Below, piece by piece: positions 9,419 through 20,648 of a stretch of 64,000 bases of DNA; positions within the stretch are counted from its first letter, which is position 1, and every line of letters begins with the position of its first letter. The notes under the pieces are model-generated. The model ran no database searches. It saw nothing but the letters and a program-made list of their open reading frames with translations, and had not been told where the DNA came from. The stretch comes from Pyropia haitanensis (Eukaryota; Rhodophyta; Bangiophyceae; Bangiales; Bangiaceae). The position numbers and the translations under genes are program-made. The stretch lies in assembly GCA_008729055.1 (NCBI GenBank), contig SDUX01000020.1, forward strand, positions 62,001 to 126,000, read 5' to 3'.

Positions 9419-10467
9419 CTCGGTTGCATTCTCCCTTCCGAGTCTGTCGGGGGCCAATCCCGTGCGTTGCCCCCCCTCCACGTCTGGCTGGCCCCCCCTC
9501 CCCTAAAATGTTGTCCCAGAATAAACCGCGTGTCGGATGAACTCACCCCGGGGGCAGGCACGCTCCTCCGTGTCCATCCCCCTCAACCCTGTCGCCCCAC
9601 CTCCCAAAGGCAACCGCGTTCGATCGCCCCCCCCCCCCCCCGCCCTCAGCATTCACCTGCCTTGCCCGCATCTCATTTGGCACTCACTCCCCCAGCGTGC
9701 GCCCTACCACTTTTGGGCGTCTATCGTCGGCCCCGAGACGAGTGCGCAGCCGGCGGCTCGCCATGTCGTGGGTGTAGACGTCCCCCCTCAGCCAGCCTCT
9801 TTTTTTCACACGTGCGACTGTGCTGCTCCACCCGCGGCGGGCCATCCACCCTTGTGCTGTACGATACAAACGCGTGGTGCGCAGCCCGCCCAAACGCAGC
9901 GTGCCAACTGGTGGCGGCCGACCAGGCGCCACGCGTCATTCGAGATGGACGCGGGCTCCCGCGTGGCCTGATCCACTGGTGCTCGTCCGCATCCCTGCGT
10001 GGATCTCAACGCGATCGGCAGCGCGCTGGTGCGTCCCGGTTGCGCATTTGACGTGCAATCACTTTCTGGTACACACCCTTCTACGTAAATGGATATTGTG
10101 TCACTTAATTTGTTGCTCGACACGCACGTCAACTACGCACTTGCTCCACGTACGCGGCCGCTCCGTGCTCTCTCTGGGGCTGAAATGACCCGGTGAGCGT
10201 CCGTCAGGCGGCGTACACCACCCCCTTGCAATGTTCAAGTACGCTGACATAGGCGATTGTTGACAAAAAAGTACACAAAGGGTCGACAAGTACTATAATT
10301 TCATTTGGATGGTCAAATCAGTCAGTACACAGTCTCGCCTAAAGCCAACTTACGACGGTATTGTAAATCTTAGACGATCCGACACCCAAATAAATCCAAA
10401 GGCGGGTCGAGTACTAGTCAGGCATGACGAGATTGACCTTGACGTTCCGGCATGTCTGAACCGTTCT

Positions 10468-10523
10468 CAGATCCGTAGTACTACGGAACTGGGGACGCCC
10501 AGTTCCGTAGTACTACGGATCTG
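10468..10523. repeat. Perfect inverted repeat, 26-bp arms, 4-base loop
   Basis: Bases 10468-10493 are the exact reverse complement of 10498-10523, with the loop GACG. Each arm also contains the 14-base palindrome CCGTAGTACTACGG. The core GTAGTACTAC is shared with the array at 2.3-2.7 kb. It lies about 290 bases before the promoter elements of the next gene. Confidence 0.9.
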
Positions 10524-10756
10524 GGGAACCGCGGACTTTGCCGTCACACGGTTCGATCCGCCCGGTGACCGCCCCTTTTGCGGCAGTCCACCAGGTCGAT
10601 GCCCCAATCATTTTCTTTCGACGCCGCCCTCGCTGGGCCTCCCCGCCGGCCTGGCGCCGGCATTGCGCCGCCGCCCCGCAGGCTCAGCAACGCGTGCCTG
10701 CTGTGTTCTTTTCTCTCTTTCGCAGCCCGCGCGTTTGCCCCAAAACTACCACGACG

Positions 10757-10863
10757 GTTTCAAACCGTTTGGCGCGCGTGCGTTGGCGCCAAAAGGACCA
10801 CGTTTGTTTCAAACCGTTTGAATTCTCCCGCGCTGTCAGCACCTGCTCACGCCTGTATAAAAG
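10757..10863 (+). promoter_or_regulatory. Promoter with a duplicated 15-mer, E2F-like sites and TATA box
   Basis: GTTTCAAACCGTTTG occurs twice, at 10757-10771 and 10806-10820, 49 bases apart. TTTGGCGC (10768) overlaps the first copy, and TTGGCGCCAAAA (10783-10794) lies between the copies. Both match the E2F/DP consensus TTTSSCGC. TATAAAAG is at 10856-10863. Together this is a compact core promoter. E2F-type sites would imply S-phase-linked expression of the recombinase-like gene downstream. That implication is an inference. Confidence 0.65.
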
Positions 10864-11063
10864 GGTCCACCCGTTCAGCCGTGACCCTCCCGCCATGATC
10901 GCGCTCCCCGTCACGTCCTCACCGTCGTCGCGCCCCCCGTCTTTATCCCCGATCTGCGAGCCTTTCCCCTCCTTTGCGGACCCCGCTGACCCTTTCCCCG
11001 CTGTCCCACCTCGTCCCTGAACCCATCTGCGGCGGCATTGCTTCTCCCCGTCGCCGCGGAGGA

Positions 11064-11282
11064 ATGGATTCCCGCTCCGCCTCTCCCGCGATCGACACAA
11101 CATGGACGTCTGCGCTCGCTCCACCGGCCGTTCCGCCCATGGCACCTGCAGCGCCGCCGCCTGCGCCGCCGTCGGCTGCGGCGGTCGTGCCGGCGACCAC
11201 CGAGGCGGATTCGTCGGACGAGATCACGCCGATGGTTGGTGGCGGTGCCAGTCGTCCCTCTGCTGGTGCTGCGTCGGCTAGT

Positions 11283-11323
<41 letters not shown>

Positions 11324-11338
11324 TCCGCCGCCGCCACC

Positions 11339-11369
<31 letters not shown>

Positions 11370-13106
11370 CCGCTGTCGGCACCGGCGGCAGAGGCGCGGC
11401 CGCCGACGTTGGCCGACAGCCCCGGTTCTGCCGCGGGGACCCCCACTGGCCTCGCGCTGTGGACGACCACCGCGTGGGTGCTATGCGTGCCGTGCGACAC
11501 GACCATCATGGACGCGGCGCAGCTCAAGCATCATCTGTCAACGCAGTCGCACAAGTCGGCTCTGCGCAAGCTGGTGGCTGACAAGGAGACGGCAACAACT
11601 GGGCAGGGGGGCACCGATGTGCGGTCGCCGCCGTCGTCGTCCAGCCAGGCTCCGTTGCCGTCGGCGACCGTCGAGAGCGCTCGCGAGCTTCTTTCTTCCC
11701 CGCCGCAGCCTGCGCAAGTGGCGCTTCGCGAACGCTACCAGCTACATGCATGGCCTGCGTCGGTGACCGCGACGCACCTACCCCGTATTCCCCACCTTTC
11801 CATCCGCCCTGATTTTTCAGTGTGCTACCAGTGCCACACTGTGGCGCCGACGGCCAGGCTACTCACCCGCTTGCACCAGGTGCGCACCGACGCGGAAGGC
11901 GCCACCGCTTGTGGTCTTCGCTCCTACCACATTGCGCACGTGCAGTCCCTGCAGCGTGGCAACAAGGTTTCCCTCTTTCCAGTGGTCATTTCGACCTTTA
12001 CCACTGCCGCCACCGCCGCCGCTGCCGCCGCTGCCGCTGGTGTCGCACAGGAAGGCGGCGGCGGCGGCGGCGGCGGCGGCACTGGCGCCGCCGCTGCAAC
12101 GTCGCAGGCGGCGATGCCCAAGCGGGTCTCGTCTTCGATTCTGCCGCTCGACGTCTTTTTGCGCGGTCCTCGCACGTTTGCCAATCCGGCCCGTGGTAGC
12201 AGCGCTGGGGGCGGCGCCGGCGGCGGCGCCGGCGCTGGCGGTGACGGCGACGGGTACCCGTTGTCGACGTCTGGAGAAACAGCTGACAACCAGTGTGGCG
12301 GACTCCTCCAGCAGTACCGCTTCCACGAGGACCTGTCTCGACTGCACTGGACCGCGGCGGGCGTTGCGCAGCACTTTGGCCCATTCCTCCGTCGAGTCAG
12401 CCGTACGGCGAGCGCTGACGTGGAGAACCGCGGTGCGACTCTGCCCCCGTCTGGCGCGTTTTACTTTGCGTGCATCCAAGACGCTGTCCTGTCCCTGTTC
12501 AACGATGCGTTGAGCTACCTGCGCAAGTCGGACCAGACCACCCTTCTCAGCCGCCTGCGCATTGGGCAGACGAGCGACTTGCAGCTGCGGCGGTTTAACA
12601 TCCACGTCACCAAGCCGACGCTCGTCCGCTACGCCCGAGACGTGGCCATTGTACTGTACGTGACGCAAGAGCTGGCGGCACTCGCCGACCGCCCCGCTGC
12701 CGCCGCCCTGGAAGCGGACAACGCGTCGGTCACTTTTGACCGCGAAACCCAGCTGGCGGCGCTCAACATGCGCGACTCGTACCGCACTCACGCTGCCAGC
12801 GGCCTCCGGCGTTTGCGGTTGCGGCGGCAGCGGGCGCAGCGGGAGCCGCAGCAGCAGACCGGCGGTGAGGAACTCTTCCCTGGCCAGGACGACACGACGG
12901 TGCTGGCCAATAGTCTTCTCGTTCCGGCCGTCAGCTCCTTATTGTCTGCACTCTGTCACGAGACGTACGACCCACGGCTGAGTCACGTAGGTGGCGAAAA
13001 CAAGCCGCGGTGCGACCTGGCCCTTGCCATGCCTTTTGTGTCGGTCGCGTACGCGTCCGGTGGGCAAACGAGTGGGTTGGACACCTCCGCTGCGGTGGCA
13101 GTCGGA

Positions 13107-13140
<34 letters not shown>

Positions 13141-14915
13141 ACGACGACAATGACAACGACGCGCGTGATGCGCAGAGCGCCGCCGACCACTGCTCGCACA
13201 TGAGCGCGACCGCCGGTGGTCACCTGGCGACATCCCTCCTGTTTGCAACCCACATTGTCAACACGCTCTTTTTCATGAACGTCCCCACCGGGTCGGTTGA
13301 AGAGTCGTTTGAGCGCATCGCAATGGCGACCAACCCAACGTCTACGACTGCGGCGGCCTACATTGTGCAGCTGTCCGCGTCATGCGAAGCGATCAGTCGG
13401 TCCGAGACGGTAGCGCCAGCGTTTATCCCGTGTGACGACCCCTCTCACCTGCCCGCCGGCGCTCCGCCTGGCGCGGTTTGTGGCACGCTGCTCCACCGTG
13501 GCCTTCACATGAGCACCGCCACCGTCGGTGCGCGGGTGAGAGCGGCTCAGCGGAAGCTCGGCGGGCTGCTCCAGCAACTCACTTTTGGCTACGACCCCAC
13601 CGGCTCTGGCTTCTACGCCCAAGCCGTACAGCTGATCGACTCGCCAAACGTCCAGTCGCCCGGCGTCTCCTTCCTCGAGCTCCCCGTCAACGCCCGTCTC
13701 GTCAGTGGCTGGCGCAGCCACATGATTGCGTCTGGGGTGCTCGACTCGCCCGACTGCCCCGTCCGTGTCGCAGTCAAGCCGTCAGAGCGAGACCCGGGTG
13801 TGGAGGAGCTCGACCTGACCGCCCCGCCGGTTGTAACCGACGCTGCCAAGCTCCGCACCTGGCGTCAGCTCGCCAACCGCTGCCGGGCGCTCATTTGGGC
13901 GATAACCCACTGTGTAGGCGGCGCCCCTGCCCGCATGACAGAGTCGGCTGGCGTGCGCCTCTGCGCTTCCTCGGCCCGCGCCCATCGGTCCGTCTTTGTC
14001 CACAACGGGCTGGTCTACACCGTCATCACCTACTGGAAGGGTCAAGTCGAGCGCCAGGGTACCGGACGGCCTATTGTGAGGTGGCATGACGCGCCCTCGT
14101 CGTCCCTCGTCATCCAGTACCTCGTCTTTGTCGAGCCGCTCGACGCCTACCTAAGCCGTGCTGTAGACCCGGCGGCGCCCTCTTCCACCCTCATTGGCGC
14201 CGGTCATGGCGGCGCCATCGACCGGGCGCTCCTTTTCCGCGACGAGCGCGGGCAGCAGCTACAGCCGCGAGCCTTGACCGCCGCCCTCGCAGATGACCTC
14301 CTTCTCCGCGTCTCTACCCTCCCCATTACCGTCCGAGTGCTTCGGCAGTATATCAACGGCGTCGGCCGGCTGATTGCCGACTTTGACCCTCTCGACCCAG
14401 CCCTCGGCACGCCGGCCGCCATCGCGGCCCCACCGGGGGGGGGCGTCGCCGCCGCAAGCGCGTCGGTGCGCACGCCTGTCGAGGGCCTAGTTGCCTGGGG
14501 CCGTGTCCTTGACGCGCAGATGGGGCACACGAGCGCAACCGCCACCACCGCCTATGCCGGCGACCCGACGCACACGTTTGGCGCGCTCAACAACACCACC
14601 TACAGCCTCTTTCGCATCTTTTCTACCCGTTGGCACGCCGCCCTCGGGTTATCGTCTGCCCACGGTACTGGCGGTCTGACACATCCTCTGAGCATCCAGA
14701 CGGCAGATGCTGCTGCGGCCGGCGGCGCGCCGGCCGCCGGCGCGGGTGGGGGAGGTGCGGGTGGGGGGGGGGGCGGGCGGTGGCCTCGCCGTCGCCATCG
14801 ACAGCAGCTGCTCAAGGGACAACAACCGGTGGCGGTCGTGGCGCGGGAGCTGGCGGCGGCGGCGGCGGCGGCGGCGGCGGGGCGACGACTGCCAGCGATG
14901 CTCGCAATCCCGTGA
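11064..14915 (+). CDS. OrsD-type zinc-finger protein with tyrosine-recombinase-like C-terminus
   Basis: The chosen start is the first in-frame ATG. An ATG at 10894, just after the TATA box, would need an intron. A long proline run (residues ~75-105) precedes a C2H2-like finger, CVPCDTTIMDAAQLKHHL plus a later His (residues ~138-170). A second Cys-pair region with the YQCHTVAPTARLL motif lies near 250-275. This pairing resembles OrsD/DUF3505 proteins, which in fungi occur at the front of telomere-linked RecQ helicases. Residues ~680-700 are a Gly/Asp run. The C-terminus has LRQYINGVGRLIADFD, then QMGHTSATATTAYA, then STRWHAALGL, which resembles boxes II of tyrosine recombinases (R, GH.S, Y). 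The frame ends 2 bases before the helicase ATG. A G-run at 14,765-14,776 may hide a natural fusion with it. Three quarters of the length is unassigned. Confidence 0.75.
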
Positions 14916-14917
14916 GG

Positions 14918-15649
14918 ATGAGCAGTGTAGCCGGCAATGCGGCGGTCAACGAGTCGCTGAGCCGCATCGTCCGCCCCAACAGCGGCGACGCACGCCGTGC
15001 CGTGGATGCGGTCGTCAGCTCCCTGTATGGGACGCGCATGTACAAGTCCGACGCCCAGCGGACGGCTGTACACACGGTGATGGTGGCGCGCGAGCCCGTC
15101 ACGCAGCTGGTCGTCCTCCCAACGGGTGCGGGCAAGACGCTGACGTTTCTCGCTCCCTGTCGCGCCGGCGTGGATGCTGCCCGGTCGTGTGCTTTTGCAT
15201 CGGCGATGGGAACGTCGACGGTCGTCCCCGTTGGATCCCATTTCGCCCCTCCCGTAACAATCGTCTTGACGCCCACCCGAGCCGTGTCGGGCACCATCCT
15301 GTCAGCCGCCCGTGGCATGGCCATCCCCACCGGCGTCTGGGCGCAGGGAGCGGTCCGCGGTGGGGGGGAGCGTGCAGCAGCGCTCATCGTGTCGGACATT
15401 TGCTCGGCCGTACACCATTTGGCAACCTTTCGCGATTTGATCCGTCGTCTCGACCAGGACGGTCGTCTGGCACGTCTGGTTGTCGATGAGGTCCACCTGG
15501 TGCCGCTGTGGTCTACCTTTCGAACCCACCTGTCGCACGTGCGCAACCTCTTGTCGGAACTGCCGTGCCCGCTGCTGCTGCTCACCGCCACCGCGCCTGC
15601 GGGTCTAGTGACGACCCTGCTGTCCGCGGTCGGCACCAATGCCAACCGG
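14918..15649 (+). pseudogene. RecQ-type DNA helicase, truncated after motif III
   Basis: The ATG follows the stop of the preceding gene at once, or the frame continues from that gene through the 14.77-kb G-run. Visible superfamily 2 motifs are: DAQRTAVHTVM (motif 0-like), LPTGAGKTLTF (Walker A), IVLTPTRAVSG (Ia), VVDEVHLVPLW (II, DEVH box) and LLLTATAP (III). These are one RecA-like lobe only. Near base 15,649 the sequence turns abruptly into hyper-GC DNA coding only for Arg/Ala/Pro, and the frame stops at 15,832. Motifs IV-VI and the RQC domain are absent. The unit is therefore broken by truncation, most likely at the edge of the accessory block, or by a misassembly. Confidence 0.75.
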
Positions 15650-16377
15650 GCGCCGCGCGGAGCGCGCCCCCGCTGCCGCGGCGGCGTGGGCGGGCTCTTG
15701 TTTGCGCGCCGGCGCCGCGGCCGCGCCGCGCGCACGCCCCGGCGGGCGCCCGCCCCTGTCGGCGACGCCGCCCGCCCCTGTCGGCGACGCCGCCCGCCCG
15801 CCCCGCCCGGCCGCCCGCCGGGCCGCCGTTGAGCGCGGCGGGCGGCGGCGGCGGCGGCGGGCGCGCCCGCGGCGGGCGGCGCGGGCGCGCCCGCGGGGCG
15901 ACGCCCGCCGCGGCGGGCGGCCGCGCGCGCGCGCGCCGCGGGGCGCCCCCCCCCGCGGGGGCCGGCCGCCGCGGCGCCGCCGCCGCCGGCGCGCGCCCGC
16001 CGCCTGCAACGTGGGGGGGACGCCGCCGACCACCCGCCGTGGGGGGGTCCCTCGTGGGCAGGGTGCCGCCGCGCGCCGCCGGGGGCGGTGTCGTGCGGCG
16101 CACCGGCGGGGCCAGGCCGCCCGGGGCCGGCACCTGGATGGGTGCGGCGCGCCGTTTTTTAAGCCCCCCCGCATGACCCCACGCCGGCGCGGTCGCGCGC
16201 CCAGACAAAGTCGATAAAATAGTGGCGGTCTGATGGAAAACTGCGGCACGCAGCTGCGCCCGCCCCGCGCGGGCGGCTCCCTTTGCTCACTCTTTGAGCC
16301 GCCCCGCCGCCTCTCGTAGTTCGCCCCAGCAAACCCCAACCCGAAAAAAGGCGAGCAACACAAGGCGCTGGCGTCGC
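15650..16377. other. Hyper-GC junction between accessory block and core
   Basis: There is no supportable gene. A 23-base unit around CCTGTCGGCGACGCCGCCCG is repeated twice at ~15,764-15,810. The stretch 16,170-16,370 is of lower GC and should be the 3' region of the minus-strand metallo-beta-lactamase gene. Confidence 0.5.
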
Positions 16378-17533
16378 TCACCCCGCCACCACCGCGTGCG
16401 TCACCGCCACAAAGCAGTGGGAGCGCACGGTAAAGTCCAGCCCCGCCAGGCGGCACCCCCAGTCGGCCAGCACCCGCCGCGCGCACGCGTCCACCTGCAG
16501 CCGGCGGACGACGCCCAGGAAGGCAAACCACAGGTTGCCCGCCACCGGCGACGACGCGTTCGCAACCTGCCCCAGCCCCGCCGCCCCAAACGCCGACGGC
16601 GGCACCTCTGCCACCGCGGCGGCGCCCGCCGCCAGCAGGTCGCGCGCAAACGCCCGGTTCGCCACCACGTCCGCGCGGGTGCCCAGGCGCGTCAGGTGGC
16701 CGCCGCTAAAGACCGACCAGTCGAGCGCCAGCAGCGCGTCGTGCGCCGCCACGTACGCGGTCACGTCGACGGTGATGGCCAGGGCGGCGAACGGCGACCA
16801 GCCGGGGAAGACCACGTCCACAAAGTGGAGCACCCCGGGGGCGGCCGCGGCGCCGTCGCCGCCGCACGTCGGGGGGATGTGGACGGCCAGGTCCGACGCC
16901 GAGTGGCCGCCCACCATCAGCAGCCGCACCTCCACCGACCCGACCGCGAGGGCCGTGCGCGGCGCCGCGACGACCAGCGTCGGCGGCACGGCGCGCTTGG
17001 ACGCCGACGCGGCGACGAGCGCGCCCGCCTCGGCCGTGCCGTACACCGCCACGGGGGTGGCCGGGTAGGTGGCGTTGAGCCACGCGGCGACGCGCGCGGC
17101 GCCCCCAATGTGGTCATAGTGCGGGTGCGAGTAGACCATCGCGACGGACGACGGCACGGCGTCGCCGACCACCTCCGCCACCGCCGCCGTCAGGCGGGTG
17201 CCGCTGCCGTCGGGCAGGTTGGAGCCCGCCGAGTCGGGAAAGTCGACGAGCCCGAGCGCCCCCCCGTCCCAGAGGAGCAGCGAGAAGTAGGCGCCGTCAT
17301 AGTAGGCAAACACCCCCGCCCGCAGGGGCGTCAGGTTGTAGCCGACGCCCCGCAGCGGGGGGGGCATCGCCGCCGGCGGCACGGGCAGCGGGCGCGCGCA
17401 GGTGCCGCCGGGGGGGAACGCGGCGAGGCAGGCGTCCAGGGCGGCGGCGCAGGCGGGGGGGGGGGGGGCGCGCGTGGCGCCCGCCGCGGCGGCCGCCATC
17501 GCGGCCGCGGCGGGGCCGCCGGCCCCGCGGGTG

Positions 17534-17565
<32 letters not shown>

Positions 17566-17628
17566 GGCGACGGCGACGGCGGCGGCCGCGGCCGCGGCCG
17601 CCGCCGACCGCCAGCGCGGGGCGGCCAT
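16378..17628 (-). CDS. Metallo-beta-lactamase-fold hydrolase
   Basis: The start is the ATG at 17,628 (MAAPRWRS), which begins a long Ala/Val run that could serve as a signal anchor or transit segment; an upstream extension is possible. The zinc motif SHPHYDHIGGA (HxHxDH) is complete, about residues 178-188. GGHSASDLAVHI supplies the next metal His and VLHFVDVVFPG the following acidic site. Motif order and the ~416-residue length fit the metallo-hydrolase superfamily; the substrate cannot be told. The frame is intact throughout, unusual here. No neighbour suggests a pathway. Confidence 0.85.
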
Positions 17629-17841
17629 TGGGCGCGCGCCGCCCGCGACCGGCCGCGCTGCGAGGAGACGGCGGCTGGCGGGCGGCGCGGCGGGGGCGGG
17701 CGCCGACGGCGGACGGGCGGGTGGCGCCCGACCGCAGCGGCGGGGGTGGGGCGCTGCCGCGGGCGACCGGTCGGCGCCCTCGCGCCGGCCGCAACTCAAG
17801 TACACTCACCGGCCGCCGCTGCCGCCGCCGCCGGCGCCGCT

Positions 17842-17873
<32 letters not shown>

Positions 17874-18202
17874 GGCGGTGGCGCGTCCCGGTCTCCCGCG
17901 TGTACCAGCGCCCGTCGGACCCCACTGGCGGCCATCCCCGCGGCGGGGCCCCGCCCGCCGCGCCTCCCCACGCCCGTGCGCGTCTCCCGCTGCCCGCGCC
18001 ACCGCTGCCGCCGCCGCCGCCGCCGCCGACGCCGCCTCGCTGACGGCGGGGCGCGCGCCCGCGCGCCCGCGCGCCCACCCGCCCCATCCCCCCGCCCGTG
18101 CCGCCCACGGCGGCGCGCGGCCGCGCCCCGCCGCGCCCGCCCGCCGCCGCCGCCGCCGCGCCCGCCCGCCGCGCCCGCCCCGCCGCCCGTGCCTCCGCCG
18201 CG

Positions 18203-19262
18203 ATGGAGGCGCCGGCGATTGTATGGAAGCCCCGCCGCCGCCGGCGCGGGCGGGGGGGGCAGCGCGGGCGCGGGGGCAGCGCCGGCCGCGGGCGCACCGC
18301 GCCGCGCGCGCCCCACCGCGCGGGCGGCGGCCCGGGCGGCGGCGCGCGCGCGGCGCCGCGCCGCGCCGCGGGCGCGCCGCGGGCGCCGCAGGGGCGCCAC
18401 CCGCGGCGGATCAGCGGGGAGAAACGGCGGGGAGAAAAGCGCACGCCCGCGAGGCGAGGGGGGGGGGGGGGGCGCGCCGCGGGCGCGCGCGTGCCCGCCT
18501 GGGGGCGCTTGCGCGCCTGGCCGGGGGCGGGGCGGCGCGCCGCGGCGGGGGAGTGGGGGGGAGAAACCGGGCGCGACGCCGGCGTGCGGGTGATGGAGGC
18601 CTCCATCCGCCCCGGCCGCCGCGACGCGGCGCGCGGGCGGGGGGACGCAGGGGGGGGACGGTCCGCGCCGCGCGCCGCGGGGACCGGCCGCCCGCCCCCC
18701 GCGACCGTCGCGCGTCGCGGGCGGGACGCCCCGCGTCCGGATCTCATTGGCGCGCGCAGACCCAGAGCGGGTGCGCCACGCTGCCCCCTCCGCGCGCGCC
18801 GCCCACCCCCGCTCACGCCCGCCCCCGCGTGGGCGGCGGCGGCGAAGCGCCCACGGCCACGCCCGCCGCGCCGCCACCCCAAACGCCCCGCGACCAACGG
18901 CGACCGTCGCACCCACCGCTGGCAAGGTCCAAGACGGGCGAAAAAAAAAAAAAAAAAAACACGAAACGGACGGCGCAGCCCCCCGCGCGCGAGCGCCCGT
19001 CGTCGCCACCCCGCCCGCACGCCCGCCCGCGCACACGCCGCCGCCCCCGCCGCCGCGGGGCGCGCCGCCGCATGCGGGGCGGCGACCGCCGCTGGCGGGG
19101 CGCACCAGGCGGCCGCCGCGGCCGCGGCCGCCGGCGCACGGCCGCCACCGCCGACGCCGCCCGCGGCGCGCGACGCCGCCCGCGCTCGCGCCCAGCGGGG
19201 CAGCAGCCACGCCAGGCGGGGGTCACCGCCGCCACCACCACCGCCGCCCCCCCCGCCACCAC

Positions 19263-19320
<58 letters not shown>

Positions 19321-20116
19321 TCCGCCTCCGCCGGATGAGGAGGACGCGGCGGCGGCGGAGGCGGCGTTGATGGCGGCGACGGGGCTGCCGACGGGGCTCG
19401 ACACGACACAGGTACGTGCGGGGCTCCGCCACTTCCCCCGTTTTTTCTATTTTTTTTTTGTTGTGCGTGTGTGTCGCGTGTGGTGCGCATTTGTCGCCGC
19501 TCATGTTTTTTTTTTTTTTTTTCGCGGCGCTGTGGCGCCCCAGCGGTGAGTGCTTGCCGTGGGCGGGCGGCCCCTCCGGTGGAGGCGTGACGGCCGCGCC
19601 TCGGCGGCGGCGCCCGCCGCTTGTCCCGCTGCGTGCTGCTCCAAAGCGGTTGTTCTCACCTTTGCTGGCGCTCTGTCTTTTGGCGTGCGCGCCCCTCCTC
19701 CTGCGGTCGTACTGTGTGGCGGCGGGCCCGTTGGGGCGGGATCGAGCGCCGTCGCGACGCTTCTTCAGTGCTGGGTTCGCGGGTGGCGCCCCGCCGCGAC
19801 GGACCGCGCAGCGTCGCTGGCGGGGTGCGGTTGCTGACGCCCACCTGTGTGTCGTGTGGCTGTCCATGGCACTTGTCGCTCTTCTTCTTTTGCTGTCCTC
19901 CCTCTTCTGTTCTTGTTTGGTTCGTTTTGGTCTGCGCTGCGTCCTCCACTCCCCTGTGTGGCGTCCCCCTTCCCTGCCTTGGACGGGCTGGGCGCGCAGG
20001 GCAAGCACGTCGAAGGCACGGACGTGAGCGGCGTCAAGGTGCGGCGCCTGCGCAAGCACCGGCAGTACATGAACCGGCCGGGCGGCTTCAACCGGCCGCT
20101 GACCCCCGAGCGGTGA
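18203..20116 (+). CDS. SNRNP27: U4/U6.U5 tri-snRNP 27-kDa protein, two exons seen
   Basis: The conserved C-terminus identifies it: exon 1 ends in ...MAATGLPTGLDTTQ. A GTACGT donor is at 19,412 and an AG acceptor at 19,998-19,999. Exon 2 (20,000-20,113) reads GKHVEGTDVSGVKVRR, then KHRQYMNRPGGFNRPL. SNRNP27 proteins end in the same way (GKKV.G...YRQYMNR.GGFNRPL). The joined phase is 0. The 588-base intron is T-rich, with two T-runs, unlike its exons. In other species the N-terminal part is RS-rich; here it is Arg/Pro/Ala-rich and the start is uncertain. ATG 18,203 is in frame, but the A-run at ~18,940 suggests a further intron or a later start. The proline run before DEED is coded by a long (CCG)n tract. 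The protein acts in the spliceosome. Confidence 0.8.
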
Positions 20117-20648
20117 TTGGCAGGCCCGGGCGGGCGAGCGGGCGGGCGAGCAGGCGGGTGAGCGGGCGGGCGGGCGGGCGGGCGGGCGGGCGTGCGCTCG
20201 GGCAGGCCGCCCAGCAAGGCGGGATCGACTCTCGATGGCGGGGTGGTGGGCGTGGCGGGCCGCGCGCGTGCCCGTGCCGGGGGGCGGCGCGCGCGCCGGT
20301 TGGGCTGCGACGGGGTTTGGGGGACGGGCGGGGCGACCGGGTCTTGTGAGGGGCGGAAACGACCGCCATCGTACGGCGCGGGAGCGCTGGGACATCCCCT
20401 CCGATGGTGCCCCGAGTTAGGAACGAGACGGGTCGTGCGTGAAGCACGTACGGAGAAGAAAGGGAATGAAGGAAAGAAATGAAAGCAAGGCGAAAGAAGA
20501 AAAAAAAAAAACACAGGCCGAGGGAAAAAAAACCCACAGAAAAACGCAGTATGTAGCAGCAAGCGTGAACCACAAGCAAGAATATTGAGGGAGGACCGCA
20601 CCCACCACGGCCAAGTGCCGCCGCCCCGCCACGCCACCCGCAGCCCCA
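20117..20648. repeat. GGGC microsatellite and 3' regions of convergent genes
   Basis: A (GGGC)n run with small variations at about 20,130-20,195 could form G-quadruplexes. From 20,440 to 20,545 the plus strand is A-rich, giving U-rich sequence about 140 bases after the stop of the minus-strand gene. There is no gene in this interval. Confidence 0.6.

Larger units (their letters stand above)
7216..10756. other. 3.5-kb gene-free interval of repeats
   Basis: No frame here looks coding. Long open stretches in 7.7-9.2 kb are by-products of a C/T-rich strand. The interval contains the repeats and the inverted repeat listed separately. Bases 7216-7670 and 9550-10460 are unremarkable mid-GC sequence in which I see nothing further. 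Confidence 0.7.

Noticed and set aside
15835..19400. Very long open frames on both strands coding Arg/Ala/Pro/Gly
   Set aside because: In DNA with so few A and T bases stop codons are rare in all six frames. These frames lack motifs and overlap the recognised SNRNP27 and metallo-beta-lactamase genes.
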